DNA of 64,000 bases from Pseudofabraea citricarpa (GCA_029641185.1 JAPWGK010000013.1:930001-994000); one strand, 5' to 3'. Shown: positions 23,442 through 35,699, counted from the stretch's first letter. The notes: generated by a model from the sequence alone, not told the origin. Translations and numbers: made by a program.

Positions 23442-26400
23442 ATGACTTCGGTATTGACAGCACAGTCCCTCCCTCTCCCTCCGAGTGCCGTCATAGGACA
23501 GTTGGACGCACATGCGATGACCCATATACAAGATCCTGCCCTTCAACGCCGTCCGAAACCTGAGATGGATGATAAGAATCGTGGCAGACGGAGGAGCCGG
23601 GCCAAAGAAGAAATGGAAGGGGTGGTTGAAGACGTATCTGCGGACGAGGGCGTGGAGGGGCATTCCTCCGGCACCGAGGGTCCGTCAAGAAAACGAAGAC
23701 GCAGTCGCAAAGGCCTTGATAAAAAATTCGAATGTCCGACGGTAGGATGTGGCAAGAGCTACTCTAGGGCAGAGCATCTGTAAGTTAGAACCGTACATGA
23801 ATTGTACACTGACTAACTCTGGCGCAAAGCTATCGCCATCAATTAAACCATACGCCGAAACAGATATACAATTGTGATTTCCCTGATTGTACACGCACCT
23901 TTGTCCGGCAGGATTTATGCGCGAGACATAGAGAGAGGCATGTTGCTAAGGGATCGCAGTTAAATAGAAAGGATTCTATGAACCGCCATGGCTCTCCAGC
24001 ACATGAAAACGGTAAACCTTTATCGCATCATGATTCTACATCTCCAGAATTGGTCCGGCCCTCTCCTGCTGCAGTAAAGTCTAGGACTACTCCGATGCAG
24101 TATCAGTCACCTCGGGAGGCAAAAATCTACTCACCTGTTCACAATCCCTCCCCAGGTACCTTTCCTACTCCATCCATTACTACGAATGGAGCGGACAATG
24201 TTAGCCAGGGTCATTTTAAGCGGTCCAACAGTGATAGTATTCCCAGATCGCACGATCCATCTCAGTCAATTCATCTTAACAGACCACAGCGGCATTCAAG
24301 CTTTGGGGTTTCAGATACCAAGTCGACCGAGTTCATACGTCCACCACTGCAGACACCAACTAGCCAGTATGGCTTACATACGTCTGCCCCAGCGAGTCAA
24401 AGCTACCAAGGGAATCATTCAAGCCCACAACAACTCTTTGTAAATCAGCACAACTTTCCGCCGTTCTCATTGCCGCCCCCAAATTATACCTCTGCTCCAG
24501 CAACCACAGCTGTATCAAGAGATCTCGAACCAGCATATCCTACTTCGATGTCACTAGACTATCCGAGTCAGCAGTCGGGTCCGGACATGATGCTACTAGA
24601 CCAGATGACGGCTCCCAACACCATGCCAGTGTTTGGTGGCGAAGGCTATAGTCGTTCCCCGTTTGCAATCCCAGAGGACTTTGTCGCATATCTATTCAGT
24701 GGTCAGCAAGTAGATACGTCAGCTTCGATGGGACAGATGGGACAACCAGGATATGCCAAGTAAGTACAAGCTTCCAAGGCCAAGTTGACAAAATGGTATT
24801 GACAAGTTCAGTAGCTACCCCGATGCTGCAAACCAATACATGCCTTACTTTACTAACGACATGAACCTCGGTGGATTTTTCCCTCCGAATCACATCCAGC
24901 AACCTCATCCTATGGCTGTTACAAGTCTTCTTGATACTAGCCTTCCAGAGACTGTTATCTCTGAAGAAAAGAGCCAAGCTATCGTGGATCTCATCAAAGA
25001 GCGCTTCAACGAGACTGACCACGCACCCGTTGCTCGACAAAAAGAAGCACTTCTCGAGGGGGATCGCAGCAATGATACTCATATGATGAGCAGGAAGATG
25101 ATGCAGACATACATAGGCAGCTATTGGTATCACTTCAGTGAGCAAGTACCGATTTGTAAGTTGTGTAAGTTCATCACCTTAGATTTTAGCACTGACTTGC
25201 AACTTAGTACATAAGCCTACCTTCTCACCGGATAAAACTCCGAACCTCCTCCTCATTGCCATGATGGCCATTGGAGCTTCTTGTCTTGATAAGATGCATG
25301 GTCATGAAGTTACTCAAGCTGGAGCCGAACTTTCGAACTTTCTTGCTTGGCATTTAAGATGGGAAATCTTCAGTGACTACCATTTCCGGCCACCTGCGAA
25401 ATTGTGGGTTTTCCAAGCTCTATTGTTGTTGGAGCTATATGAAAAAATGTACTCTACAAGAGCTTTGCATGAAAGATCGCATATCCATCATGCTACAACT
25501 ATTACCTTGATGCGTCGTGGCAGCTCGCTCATTGGAAGGTCTGCGTTGGATTCACCTCCTAGCGTAAGGGACGACAGACAAGGTCCAAACGGATCTCGAC
25601 ACTCCTCAGCTTCGGGGGCCAACACGCCAGACGAGTGGTGGAATCACTGGATTACCAACGAAGCAACGCGTCGAGCAGCTTTTGCTGCATTTGTAATCGA
25701 TTCTACCCATGCGACAATGTTTGGTCACTCTACTGTGATGGTCGCCCATGAGATGCGACTACCGTTGCCCTGTGATGAGGCCTTGTGGACGGCTACAAAC
25801 AGCGCTGAAGTGGGTAGAATTGAGGCTAGCCTCAACGCAAACGGAGTAAAGCCGATATCGTTCTTGGAGGGCTTGAAACGTACGCTCAATGCCCAAGAAG
25901 TGCGCACAAACTCTTTTGGGAGAACAATATTGATGGCAGGTTTACTCAGTGTCAGTTGGCACATGAATCAACGTGATCTTCAAGTCAATTCCCTTGGAGT
26001 TTCACAAGCCTTGGGTGGCCGAGACAAATGGAGGGGTTCTTTAACAAGAGCTTTTGATTTGTGGAAACAAGATTTCGATAGGTCATTGAAGCGAAATTCA
26101 GAAAGCACATCTGGTCCCTACATGTATTCGAAGGAGAGGGAAGAAAACGTCGTCTTCGAAAGTCGCACTGTGCTACATCATCTTGCGCACATGGCTATGC
26201 ATGTCGACATTGTCGATTGCCAGATATTTGCTAGGGCCAAACGACTTTTAGGACGGACAATCGGAGCTCAAGATCTGAACAGCGCACAAAGGCGTATGAA
26301 GGATACATGGGCACCAACAGCAAAGGCTCGAGATGCAACCTATTATGCTCTACGATTCTTGTGTACAACACTACTTCCTGAAGGGGCAGAGCCGTCCGAA

Positions 26401-26781
26401 CCTCGACACTACGAGTTAGCAGATCCACCTTTCGATTATTCTGCTCGTGATGATGTTTTGCTAAACCGGCCATGGGTCATGTATTTTGCCGCTCTTATCG
26501 TTTGGTCCTACGGCTACGCTCTTGAAGGGCCAACTACTGGGCCTGTGCCCGCAGAGTATGATTTTGATGTCCAAGTACGTGATATGCGAGCCTATCTGAG
26601 GAAACTAGGTGGTGTCCGGTCCCCAGAAGATCTCAAGCAAATGCGAGGATTCAACGGCTGCACGGGGATGCTGATGGTGTTACGAACCGTGTTTGAGAAG
26701 ACACGATGGGAGCTGTTGCATGAAGCTGCCCTCCTGCTGACGAATTGTATTCAACTCTTGGGTAGCCCATCTACAGGATGA
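23442..26781 (+). CDS. C2H2 zinc-finger transcription factor with fungal-specific domain (Klf1-like)
   Basis: Sequence-specific nuclear regulator. Exons 23442-23779, 23830-24759, 24812-25155 and 25208-26781 give 1061 residues. A basic stretch (RKRRRSRKG) precedes two fingers of the form C-x4-C-x12-H-x3-H: one starting FECPTVGC (~97-121) and one starting YNCDFPDC (~126-150). Intron 1 splits the first finger. Residues ~165-425 are Ser/Pro/Gln-rich and disordered. The C-terminal half (~540-1040) is the helical fungal-specific transcription factor domain, with the segment LSNFLAWHLRWEIFSDY. This layout matches fission yeast Klf1 and Aspergillus AmdX-type regulators; which orthologue it is cannot be settled here. 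A long leader precedes it. Confidence 0.88.
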
Positions 26782-27934
26782 TGTGCTTTAAACCGCCCCG
26801 TACATTAACGAAGTCTGTAATTTATTATAACGTGTTCATATTTAGTCTCCAAAGGAGCTCAGATATATTTATTATTTATGACATTTTGTTTACTGTTTAC
26901 ACGCAACCTGCCAGAGTAGTTCGACGAGAACTTGAAGTTGCCATGGTGACAAAGAATAGCCACTGGAAAGGCATGCTTAGAATTCAGGCTAAATATTCTT
27001 TGCTGCCATTGCTCGTCGCTTAGGAGAGACAATTGGTGGGTAGATCGCTAAACTAAAGTATATTTTGCAGACTAATTCTATACCTAGGATCAATTCAGGT
27101 CTCTTCTCGCCTAGGGCAGGAGACTGGACGAAGGTGGACGGCTGGAGCTTACTTGCAAGCAATATTATGGTTTACTGGATTCAGCATATATCCTGATTTT
27201 GTTGGCTTTAAACTTGCTTGCCTTACGAACGAGAAACTCTTTGGAGCACTCTGTACAATAAGGGATCTGATACTAAAAGCATTCGGTGAGATGAGGTGTA
27301 AACTGCTTTCCATCTCCAGGTATTTTGAGGCCGTACTAGAAGTACAAAAGAAAGATCCCTTGTTATACATTAAACATATTTGCAATAAATACTGATACGA
27401 AGCCCTCTTCATGACAGATCAGATTACTATTTTCCACAGATCCAACCCAAGGCTACGATATCTACCTGGTAACGCAAGAAATCCCCAAGCTCCCAAGCTA
27501 CCTAGCTCGCTAAGCAGCAAACCAGTCGCCCTCTCGTAAGATGATGCAGGCTCAGCCCCTTACCCGAATTCAAAAACTGTAGAAAGTGACTCGACTTACA
27601 TGGAGCACGATAAAGCAGCAGATCGGATTGGCCAGCTTTGCCAAGTCGGAAAACACATGCCAGATAGGGACGCCTTAACTTGCTCAATTGATCTCATACA
27701 CTAAACCGAATGGCTTGTACTGGGCAAACAAACACGCCGCCGTGCCACACCACATGTATGAGAGGTAAATATCTCGTGTTTTCTCCTTGGATACTTATAG
27801 GTGTGCGGCCTCCTCGCAGCGAGTAAACTAGTATCAGTACCTGCTGCGGCTGCATCGTACCATATTTCTTTCTCTTCGGTCTTTGCACAGCACTTCTCTT
27901 GACGATATATACTTGATTGTCTATCACCATCATC
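26782..27934. other. Intergenic region before the copper transporter
   Basis: This holds the 3' flank of the regulator and the promoter of the Ctr gene. An 80-codon open stretch at 27153-27395 lacks an ATG. I found no clear copper-response element. Confidence 0.5.
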
Positions 27935-28811
27935 ATGGACATGGGAACAAGCACTATGGCCGGTATGGCTACAACTACAGCTACCGGCATCTCATCAGCT
28001 ACCTCAACAGCCGGAGGAGGTATGAGCATGGGCGGCAGTGGATCTCGATGCAAGATCTCCATGTTATGGAACTGGTATACCATCGACAGCTGTAAGCTTT
28101 CTCCCACATCACCTGAATGACTTACCTATATCCGCATAATAAACCACATCCGACCAGTCCTAATATTCTTCTCTTTTTCCTCTTCCTACAGGTTTCATCG
28201 CCCGGACATGGCATATCCGATCAACGGGCATGTTCGCCGGCTCTTGTATTGGCGTCATCCTCCTCGTTATGTCTCTCGAGTTCCTCCGTCGCGCAAGCAA
28301 GGAGTATGACCGTGCTATCCGACAACAATGGGTTGCTTCGACTTCTTCCAACTCCACCTCTACCGGCACATCAGCTCTTGAATCCGGAGCCAATGCCGGG
28401 GCAGAAGGAGAAGGAGAAGTATCGTCCAGCCACTCCTCTAAGATGGTACAATCCAAGAATACCAACAACAATACACACACCCGGTTATCGACCTTCCCCT
28501 CCCCCAATCTTCGCTCCCGCTCTCGGCTTTTCAGACCGACTCTCGTTCAGCAAGTGATTCGTGCTACCTTCCACATGGTCCAGTTCGCCGTGGCGTATTT
28601 CGTCATGTTGCTCGCTATGTATTATAATGGATATATCATAATAAGTATTTTTATCGGTGCGTGGTTAGGCGCTTTTGTGTTTTCGTGGGAGGCGGTTGGT
28701 GGAAGGTGAGTTTCCTTCTCTCTCTTTGTGTGGCCATTGGCATGAGATTGAACTGACTGATGGGTTGCTAGCAGCGAGGAGAAGGAGGAGGTTACTTATT
28801 GCTGTGGCTAG
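27935..28811 (+). CDS. Ctr-family copper transporter
   Basis: Trimeric Cu(I) importer of the plasma or vacuolar membrane. Exons 27935-28091 and 28192-28705 join a last exon starting at 28772 or 28775, giving 236 or 235 residues. The N-terminus is Met/Gly-rich (MDMGTSTMAGM, GGGMSMGG), as in Ctr proteins that collect copper. Three membrane segments lie near residues 60-85, 175-200 and 205-222. The second holds the M-x3-M copper filter (MLLAM), the third the G-x3-G packing motif (GAWLG). The loop between segments 1 and 2 is long and Ser/Thr-rich (~75 residues). The C-terminus has a Cys-Cys pair (TYCCG). The last acceptor is a tandem TAGCAG site. Confidence 0.93.
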
Positions 28812-29714
28812 AGAGAAAGGTGGATGAAAGGGTTTGGTTGTAGGCCTGCTCGCTTGTTTGACGTGTGGTGAGGTTTTTTGTTTGTACCTACCTTCCTTCT
28901 CTCTCTTTGGGTTTTAAATCACATGATACTCAAGTTTACCAAGAGCACAGTCCATCCCAGTGATGTTACACAGATCGAGCACGGGGATACGCACGCTGTA
29001 TCGGATTATACGCAATCCAGATGACAGATATCGTCGTAGCATCGAATCTGCAACCGCAAATGCAAGTCAGGCCAAGCCAAGCTTCAAGATAACCGAACAC
29101 GACCCAAGAAACCCGCCGCCTTCACTCACTGTGCCGCAATATATATCCAGAAGACCACCTGAGCAAATCTCGTGTGGTACCTACCTACCTACCAACTGTA
29201 AGCCCAAGGGAAATAATACCTCTTTAGCCAAAACACCTAAACCTGCCCACCTGCCTGCGTGCAGCCAAGCGAGCGGACGAACGAGCAGATTTGCGCACGA
29301 TTTCCCTATTTCTACTCTATACTTGCGAGTTTGAATTCGTTTACTTAGCTCCCTGTTTGCAAACGTCTGTTGATTTGATTTGATTTGATTTGAGTGATTC
29401 GACGGGGTAGGGGATTGGCTTGGGTATTTAAAATGGGACGATAGTGCGTGATTCATTTATCTGCTATTATGCGTCTTCGATTGATTGACGTGGTATTGTG
29501 CCTCATCCATTCATACTCTAGACTCTTACCATTGTGCTTGCCGTTAATAACAGAGAGTGAACTTTCATATAAGACGCCGTCCGTCATGCATCGGTTTCTC
29601 TTTTCTATTCACAAGTAAACAAACGCACTACGACTTTGAGCGATTACTTACTCACATACGTTTTCATTTTACCTTTGATATCTGGAATATCAACAACAGC
29701 TAACTGAACTCACC
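28812..29714. other. Intergenic region between copper transporter and DJ-1-like gene
   Basis: A TTGAT/TTTGA microsatellite lies near 29371-29395, and TACCTACCTACC occurs near 29180. I see no gene. Confidence 0.6.
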
Positions 29715-30515
29715 ATGAATCTGCATACTCTACACTGGGCAATAAGCCTCTTCCTCACCTTCGCTTCTATCAACCTAGCCAGCGCAGTCGACACAACTCG
29801 TAAGTCCCCCACACCTCCAACCCACGAGCGATCTAACCAAGCAAAAGTACCCAGCAAGATCGGCATGATCGTGTACCCATCCTTCCAAGCAATCGACGTC
29901 TTCGGGCCACTAGACGCGCTCAACATGCTGTCCTGGGAGCAGCAGCTCAACCTATCGCTCATCGCATCGACGCTGGATCCCGTGTCGACCAAAGCACGCT
30001 CGGCCGGGATGAACAAGTTCAACTCGAGCTTCGGCGAGAGCATCCTGCCCACGCACACCTTCGCCAGCGCGCCAGGCGATCTGGAAGTGCTCTTCGTGCC
30101 GGGCGGCATCGGCTCGCGGTCTCCAGACCAGAACGAGACGGTCGCTTATATCCGACACGTCTTCCCGTCGCTCAGGTACTTGATCACCGTGTGTACGGGC
30201 GCGCACCTGGCTGCGAGGGCGGGCGTCCTGGATGGGAGGAATGCAACGTCTAACAAGGCTTCCTGGGCTGCGACGAAGCTGTACCCCGACGTCAACTGGA
30301 TCGCGCAGGCGCGGTGGGTGGACGATGGCAAGGTCTGGACCTCGTCTGGTGTGAGTGCCGGTATCGATGTTACGTTTGCTTGGATTGCTGCCGTCTATGG
30401 TGAAAGTGTCGCCGACCATTTGGCCTTGGGCATGGAGTATGTGAGACAGCTTGATCCGTCGTCAGATCCGTTTGCCGACCATTATAACTTGACGACGAGC
30501 AGGAAGAGATGTTAA
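29715..30515 (+). CDS. Secreted DJ-1/PfpI-superfamily protein
   Basis: The N-terminal ~24 residues (MNLHTLHWAISLFLTFASIN...) form a signal peptide ending at ALASA-like small residues. The rest is a DJ-1/PfpI (glutamine amidotransferase-like) domain: it starts KIGMIVYPSFQAIDVFGPLD, has FVPGGIG, and carries the nucleophile-elbow cysteine in TVCTGAHLAARAGVLDG, a layout shared with isonitrile hydratases and AraC-type regulators. A probable 48-bp intron (29800-29847; GTAAGT donor, CTAAC branch, AAAAG acceptor) gives 250 residues. The frame is also open if it is retained, giving 266. The central part (29880-30360) is GC-rich relative to its flanks. The substrate is unknown; an extracellular role is inferred from the signal peptide. 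Confidence 0.82.
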   Translation: MNLHTLHWAISLFLTFASINLASAVDTTRKSPTPPTHERSNQAKVPSKIGMIVYPSFQAIDVFGPLDALNMLSWEQQLNLSLIASTLDPVSTKARSAGMNKFNSSFGESILPTHTFASAPGDLEVLFVPGGIGSRSPDQNETVAYIRHVFPSLRYLITVCTGAHLAARAGVLDGRNATSNKASWAATKLYPDVNWIAQARWVDDGKVWTSSGVSAGIDVTFAWIAAVYGESVADHLALGMEYVRQLDPSSDPFADHYNLTTSRKRC

Positions 30516-31547
30516 TTGGAGAGGTCAGTTTTGCATTCCTTGAATTCCCTACTGAGCCGTGTTGACTTGGGTTGATATTTATAGTACTCTTCATTCTTTT
30601 GATCTTGAGATTGTGCTGCGTTGGGTTCTGTTGTTAAACCGTTAGCGAGGCGAGCTGGAAGCGTTCAATAGCCAGACAGGCTTATTATGGAGATGAAGAC
30701 TTTTCAGGGCATCCTACCTTGAAGGAGGGATGAAGAGACCTTGATGGTTATCTTGTACATAGGCATAAAAAATGAATTTCCATCTCCCAACAAAGTACAA
30801 CATACAACACATGTTATCAAACACTTTTTTAATATGTATTCTCATTATAATCTTCGCATCGTTCACTTCTATATTAAAATGTGAGCGCCGAAGTACGTAC
30901 TAACTACAGAGGTCTTGGTCTTATCCCTTTCCATCATGCATGTTTCGCAAACCCCATGTCCTCCGTCCTCCACTCTACCTCTCCCAAAATGGAGACCCCT
31001 TCCGCAAATTCAAGAGGAGAGTAAAAATTGAACTAGCGCCTCGCAGTTATTTCCTCCCTAGCTGCTGCAAAATCCAAGCAAATTGTTCAGAAGTGAAAGA
31101 TTCAACTCGTCTTCCCTGTAGTCAGGTCAGAGTTAAATCTGTATGCTGTATGTGTAGCAGCCAAAGCAAAAAAAATTCCACAAATTCATCTTCGTTGCCA
31201 CTCAAGGTCCATCCCATCCTGTCATTAAAATGTGAGAATATAAAATCTCGAAAATCAATCAATCGCGCCTCGCCCTAGATTCAAGACATCTTTCCAAATG
31301 AGGAGAGTGACTTGATATGCATATGCAGAGTGATGCCCATACCGTTGCAAAGCAAAATGCCAATGCCGGAAGAATCGCTCTAATCGCGCAGCAGAAAAAT
31401 CAAATAAATCATGTAAAAGGACGCAACCCTCGGTGTAAGATGATCCCAAAGGAATATGCACAGATCCCATCCACCCGTCATATAATCATTGCAATGAGAT
31501 GTAGTTGTGTTGGTGCCTGAACGAGTTGATGTGGTGACGTTGGAGTC
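30516..31547. other. Convergent 3' flanks, ~1 kb
   Basis: This lies between the DJ-1-like gene and the 3' end of the minus-strand Ser/Pro-rich gene. It is AT-rich near 30770-30900. I see no gene. Confidence 0.6.
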
Positions 31548-34379
31548 TCAGGTTGAATCCTTTGGCTTCCAGAATTGCATCATGCGGCTGATACGCTTTC
31601 CCTTGCTCTCCTTTTCCTTTTTGTCAACCTCGATAGTGCTGTGTGGCCGAGACTCTATCGACAACTTGCTCTTCTCACCGTGGGAGCTGCTTATCAAACG
31701 TGATAAGCTGGCCATGCTTGAGCGTTTACGCGTAACAGCGGCAGAAGAGAGCGAAGCAGAACGTTGTCCATCACGGAATTGAGGTTGCGCCGCTCCAGGA
31801 GGGTTGAATACAGTCTCTCTGGTCAATGTAGATACGCTGCTTCCCAAGGATGGGGTTTCATCAACTGACATCCTATATTCTGGACCAGGTTCTCCAAGTA
31901 GCAGGGACTCAAAGTTTTGTTCGTCCATGATCGAAGATGGTGCTGTAGAGATTCGCTGTGCATCATATGAGTATGGCGATCGAGGAGATGGGAAAGGCGA
32001 AGCGACTGTAGAGTTTGGGCTGGTTGGAGTGAGGAAAGATGGTGAAAATAGTGCGGGTTGAACGTCCACAGGAGCAAGATCCTTAGCAATACGAGGATGT
32101 AAAGATGGAGTTGCTGTAGAGTCAGAAGATTGCGCTCTGCTTGAGATGGGTCTGGTAGATAGAGGATCCTCGGGTTCGAGAGTATCTGGTGTCTCGGAAA
32201 TAGGCGACTCCTCCAATATTGGCTCGTCCTTCAAAGAGGTGGTAGAGTGTTCCGATTTCATGCTGGAGCTTACTTGACGGCGTTCTCCCTCACTCAATCC
32301 GCTACCCTTACGCTTCACCCCTCTTTGCACGGAACCGTCGTCCTCAAGTGTCCAGTCCATAACCTTATTTGGGTTCGTGTTCTCAGCATCAACAACTTTA
32401 ATGTCAATTCCTAATCCAGATTCATCATCGTCATCTTCCTTGCTGCTATTGTCACCCTTGTCAGAAGCAGCCTTGGCATCTTCCCAGTCAGCATCTTCCT
32501 CGTCTTCTTCGAATACATCGGCCATCGTAGAGCTGCTACCAAGGCGGTGCAATCCAAATCGAGGATTATCGAACGGAACCATCTCTGGAGCACTCTCTGC
32601 TCGTCTATGATAGTGCATACCAGGGCCCATGAAACCTCCCATTCCAGCCGCGCTATGCATTCTTCTCTTGCTGGAAGCAGATCCTCTTTGTGAAGCATCC
32701 CACTCCGCATCATAAGCAGATGGTGTATTGAAAGGTCCTAGAGCTGCGTCAAGATCGATGATCGGGCTCATGGTCTCTTCATCTTGTGGGCGGACTTGAC
32801 GTGGTTTCCAGTTTGCAAAATCAGTCTGTATCTCAGGCTTAGGGGTTGAAACGACATCGGATACAGCAGCCTGGTTAAAGTTGAATGGATCAGTTCCCTC
32901 ACGCATGTGGGCGTATGCCCGAAGTGGAGGTGTGGGTGAACGACGGCTTAAACCTTTCTGTTTCTGACTACGAGGGCGAGACTTGCGAGAAAGTATCGAA
33001 CCTGCCCATGACTTGACCTTCTTCTGTTTCTTTGCCGATTTGCGAGATGAAACAGATGCTCTCCGTACTGTTGTATGTGGCTCGACGGTTGGCATTGGTG
33101 GGTCCGTACTCAGGTGTCCAGGTGAACATGGTGCAGAAGATGGTTGAACGGCCTGAGTGGGTTTTTCTGTGGATGCTGCAGATACTGGTCGTGATCGAAT
33201 GGGTGATGATTCTCCTGAACGGCTAAAGAAACCCCACTTTGGAGTAGAAGGAGCTGGAGTGCTTGGAAGACTAGCAGAAAGATCCAAGATCATTGGAGTG
33301 GAAATGCTTCGTTTTGGGCTCAAAGGCTCTACGGTACTTCTGCTACCATCAAGAACGGATCCGGCTGTGCGTGGTCGAGTGACAATTTCAGCCGAGCATC
33401 GTTGATCTCTTGGTATAGGGCTCGAAGTTCCAGCAGAAATTATTGAGGATAAGCTTCCAGACACCGAATGGCCACGGACAGTTGACGAAGTGTCACTTGA
33501 GACCAAAGATAAAGGACGAGGTATAAATTCGAGCGTGTCACTGAAACCTACTCGATTACGGTTCGTATTCTTGGCTGCGGTTGGGCTTCCAGATGGGCTT
33601 GGTGCTGAGCTAGAGTCTGTCGACCTATCTGGGATTATCGTCGTAGGTACAGTGACAGTATCCTCAATCGATGGAAAAGGTGTCTTGTGCTCGAATTCCG
33701 ACGGGCTTGTCGGCGCAGATCCCCCAATCTTCATGGCATTGGCATTGCTTGGTTTTAGTATGAATGATAGATCGTGAGATGAGATTGCTGCACTACGTCG
33801 ATGGCTGTGGCCTTTTCTGCCAGCAGATGGACCTAATGAGGATGTAGCTGTTGGCTTTGGCGGCGACGAGCTTAATAGACCTGCACCAGCTGCAGCATCT
33901 CCACCGTGCAATTCGCTGATGCCCCGTCGATGACCGCCTGCTCGTGAAGGAATAGACTGGTATGGAGACTGAGGAGAATGCGGGGATTGAGGAGGGGACA
34001 CGAGACCGCCAGGAGCATTGGTAGGATTAAATGAGAAGTCGGGCAGAGGTGTTGGTCGCGAACGTCTCGTATCAACTTCCTCGCCCGTAATGCCTCCTCC
34101 CAACTCGTAGGCTGACATGGGACGTCGACCGGTGGCACGAGAGAATGAAGAGGGCGCCGAATTTGGTGGGGCTCGAGATGGAAATACGAAATCAGGGAGT
34201 GTTGCAGACGGGCTGTTCAATCGAGATGATGGCTGCTCTGGGAACTGAGATGATGCTGGCGACATTGATTTTGTTTGATTCGAGTGATAAGCTGTCGCGT
34301 TCATCGTCGTGGCATCATCAGGGTTGAAAGTCATACTCCCCAAGCTGTGATGACCTGTTGTCGAGATAGCGGTGGCCAT
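31548..34379 (-). CDS. Long Ser/Pro-rich disordered protein
   Basis: One intronless frame of 943 residues starts at the ATG at 34379-34377 (MATAISTTGHHSLGSM). It is dominated by Ser, Pro and Thr with many SP/TP sites and RRxS-type motifs, so it is probably heavily phosphorylated and disordered. A basic Lys-rich block (RKSAKKQKKVKSW) lies near residue 465. An acidic block (EDEEDADWEDAKAASDK) lies near residue 650. The C-terminus ends in a basic helix (GKRISRMMQFWKPKDS). There is no signal peptide. Homologues in filamentous fungi are often labelled cell wall proline-rich protein, but the sequence looks cytoplasmic or nuclear. Function is unknown; a signalling or regulatory substrate is a guess. 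Confidence 0.8.
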   Translation of the reverse strand: MATAISTTGHHSLGSMTFNPDDATTMNATAYHSNQTKSMSPASSQFPEQPSSRLNSPSATLPDFVFPSRAPPNSAPSSFSRATGRRPMSAYELGGGITGEEVDTRRSRPTPLPDFSFNPTNAPGGLVSPPQSPHSPQSPYQSIPSRAGGHRRGISELHGGDAAAGAGLLSSSPPKPTATSSLGPSAGRKGHSHRRSAAISSHDLSFILKPSNANAMKIGGSAPTSPSEFEHKTPFPSIEDTVTVPTTIIPDRSTDSSSAPSPSGSPTAAKNTNRNRVGFSDTLEFIPRPLSLVSSDTSSTVRGHSVSGSLSSIISAGTSSPIPRDQRCSAEIVTRPRTAGSVLDGSRSTVEPLSPKRSISTPMILDLSASLPSTPAPSTPKWGFFSRSGESSPIRSRPVSAASTEKPTQAVQPSSAPCSPGHLSTDPPMPTVEPHTTVRRASVSSRKSAKKQKKVKSWAGSILSRKSRPRSQKQKGLSRRSPTPPLRAYAHMREGTDPFNFNQAAVSDVVSTPKPEIQTDFANWKPRQVRPQDEETMSPIIDLDAALGPFNTPSAYDAEWDASQRGSASSKRRMHSAAGMGGFMGPGMHYHRRAESAPEMVPFDNPRFGLHRLGSSSTMADVFEEDEEDADWEDAKAASDKGDNSSKEDDDDESGLGIDIKVVDAENTNPNKVMDWTLEDDGSVQRGVKRKGSGLSEGERRQVSSSMKSEHSTTSLKDEPILEESPISETPDTLEPEDPLSTRPISSRAQSSDSTATPSLHPRIAKDLAPVDVQPALFSPSFLTPTSPNSTVASPFPSPRSPYSYDAQRISTAPSSIMDEQNFESLLLGEPGPEYRMSVDETPSLGSSVSTLTRETVFNPPGAAQPQFRDGQRSASLSSAAVTRKRSSMASLSRLISSSHGEKSKLSIESRPHSTIEVDKKEKESKGKRISRMMQFWKPKDST

Positions 34380-35072
34380 GATGAAGTTGAAGTCGCACGG
34401 CGACCAGCGGATGCACACTCAAAGCGATATCATAGAGACACAATGAATGATTGCAATTCAAGTCCAATTTGTTCGACACTTTGTCCAGTAACACTGCTGA
34501 AGGCCAGGTCGAATGTGTTGTATCGATGAGAGCGCAGGTAGGCCAGGCAACAGCAGAGATGCTGTCACAGCAGGAATATAAAACGAGTCGAGAATGTTGA
34601 CAGGGACGGCCAGACCAGACAAGATCGAAGATCGGGACTCGATTTAAGAATTCTCCAAGGTGGCCGGGTGGTGTTCAGGTAGGGGAGGTTTTGAAGGGTA
34701 TGGTTGACGGGTAGTAGATCGGAAGGGAGTAAATGGTTGGATATCGGGATGATTGATGGATGATTGATTAATTGATCGATTGTAAAGGAGTGGACGGTCT
34801 ACGATAGACCAAAGAGAGCGCGGGTGGTGTGCGGTGTGCGTGGGTGAGAGGGCAGCAGTCTGGGAGTTGCGGGACGACGAGCGACGACGAGGTGGAATAT
34901 GTTTCTTCAAGAGTTGTTGTAGTATGGGGATGGGAGGAGAGAGTATGATTTGCTAGGCCCAGTTGGAAATTGAGACTATGCCTGTCGCGGCCTTAGTTGC
35001 GGTGGGACCAAGCCTATTTCAGAAGCAGATGCAGGGGCCAGCGAGCACGAGTACAGCACAGCGAGGGAAGTT

Positions 35073-35146
35073 GTCAGGGCAAGTTGTCAGGGCAGGTCAG
35101 GGCCGGTCAGGGCTGTCAGGGCTGTTGTCAGGGCAGTGGTCAGGGC
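35073..35146 (+). repeat. GTCAGGGC short repeat, seven copies
   Basis: Seven exact copies of GTCAGGGC are separated by 1-5 bp. It reads as an unstable minisatellite in noncoding sequence. Confidence 0.8.
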
Positions 35147-35699
35147 AGTGTGCCTATAATTGTACCTATAATGGTCCCTATACGCCGGGCTTGTTTACCA
35201 GAGTGGGCGACTGGGAGACGGACACCACACTACACTACCATACACACCACACCACACACCACACTTCACACTGCCTAACACTACAACCAACACACACACC
35301 CACCCGCCTACCCTACAGGCGACAGGCTACAGGCTACAGGCCACAAACTACAGCCTACAGCCTACTGGCAGTCTGGCACCCACTTACCACTGGTAACCGG
35401 CATCACCCCCTCCACCTCCCTCTCCACCCAAGTACGCCAAAGATGACCACCTCCTCCTAGCAATCCGTGCTTGTGCCGTACCTGGAATCCTGGCACCTGG
35501 CACTGGCTTTGGCGCTGGCACTGGCTCTGGTTGTTGGCGTCGCCCTGGATCCAGGTACAAAGTTACTTTACTTGACTGTACAGTACAGGCGATTCAGGTA
35601 CTCACTACTCTCAAGGCAGACGAGAGAGACCGTTTTATCAAGCAAACTCAGTGTTTCCATTGACTAAGATTAGACCCAGAGTCGCATCGCAACCAGATT

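Noticed and set aside
27153..27395. 80-codon frame upstream of the copper transporter
   Set aside because: No ATG start, no domain, and no splice link to either neighbour.
34963..35460. 165-codon frame in the repeat-rich desert
   Set aside because: Its translation simply follows simple repeats (Gly/Gln/Ser and Thr/His runs).
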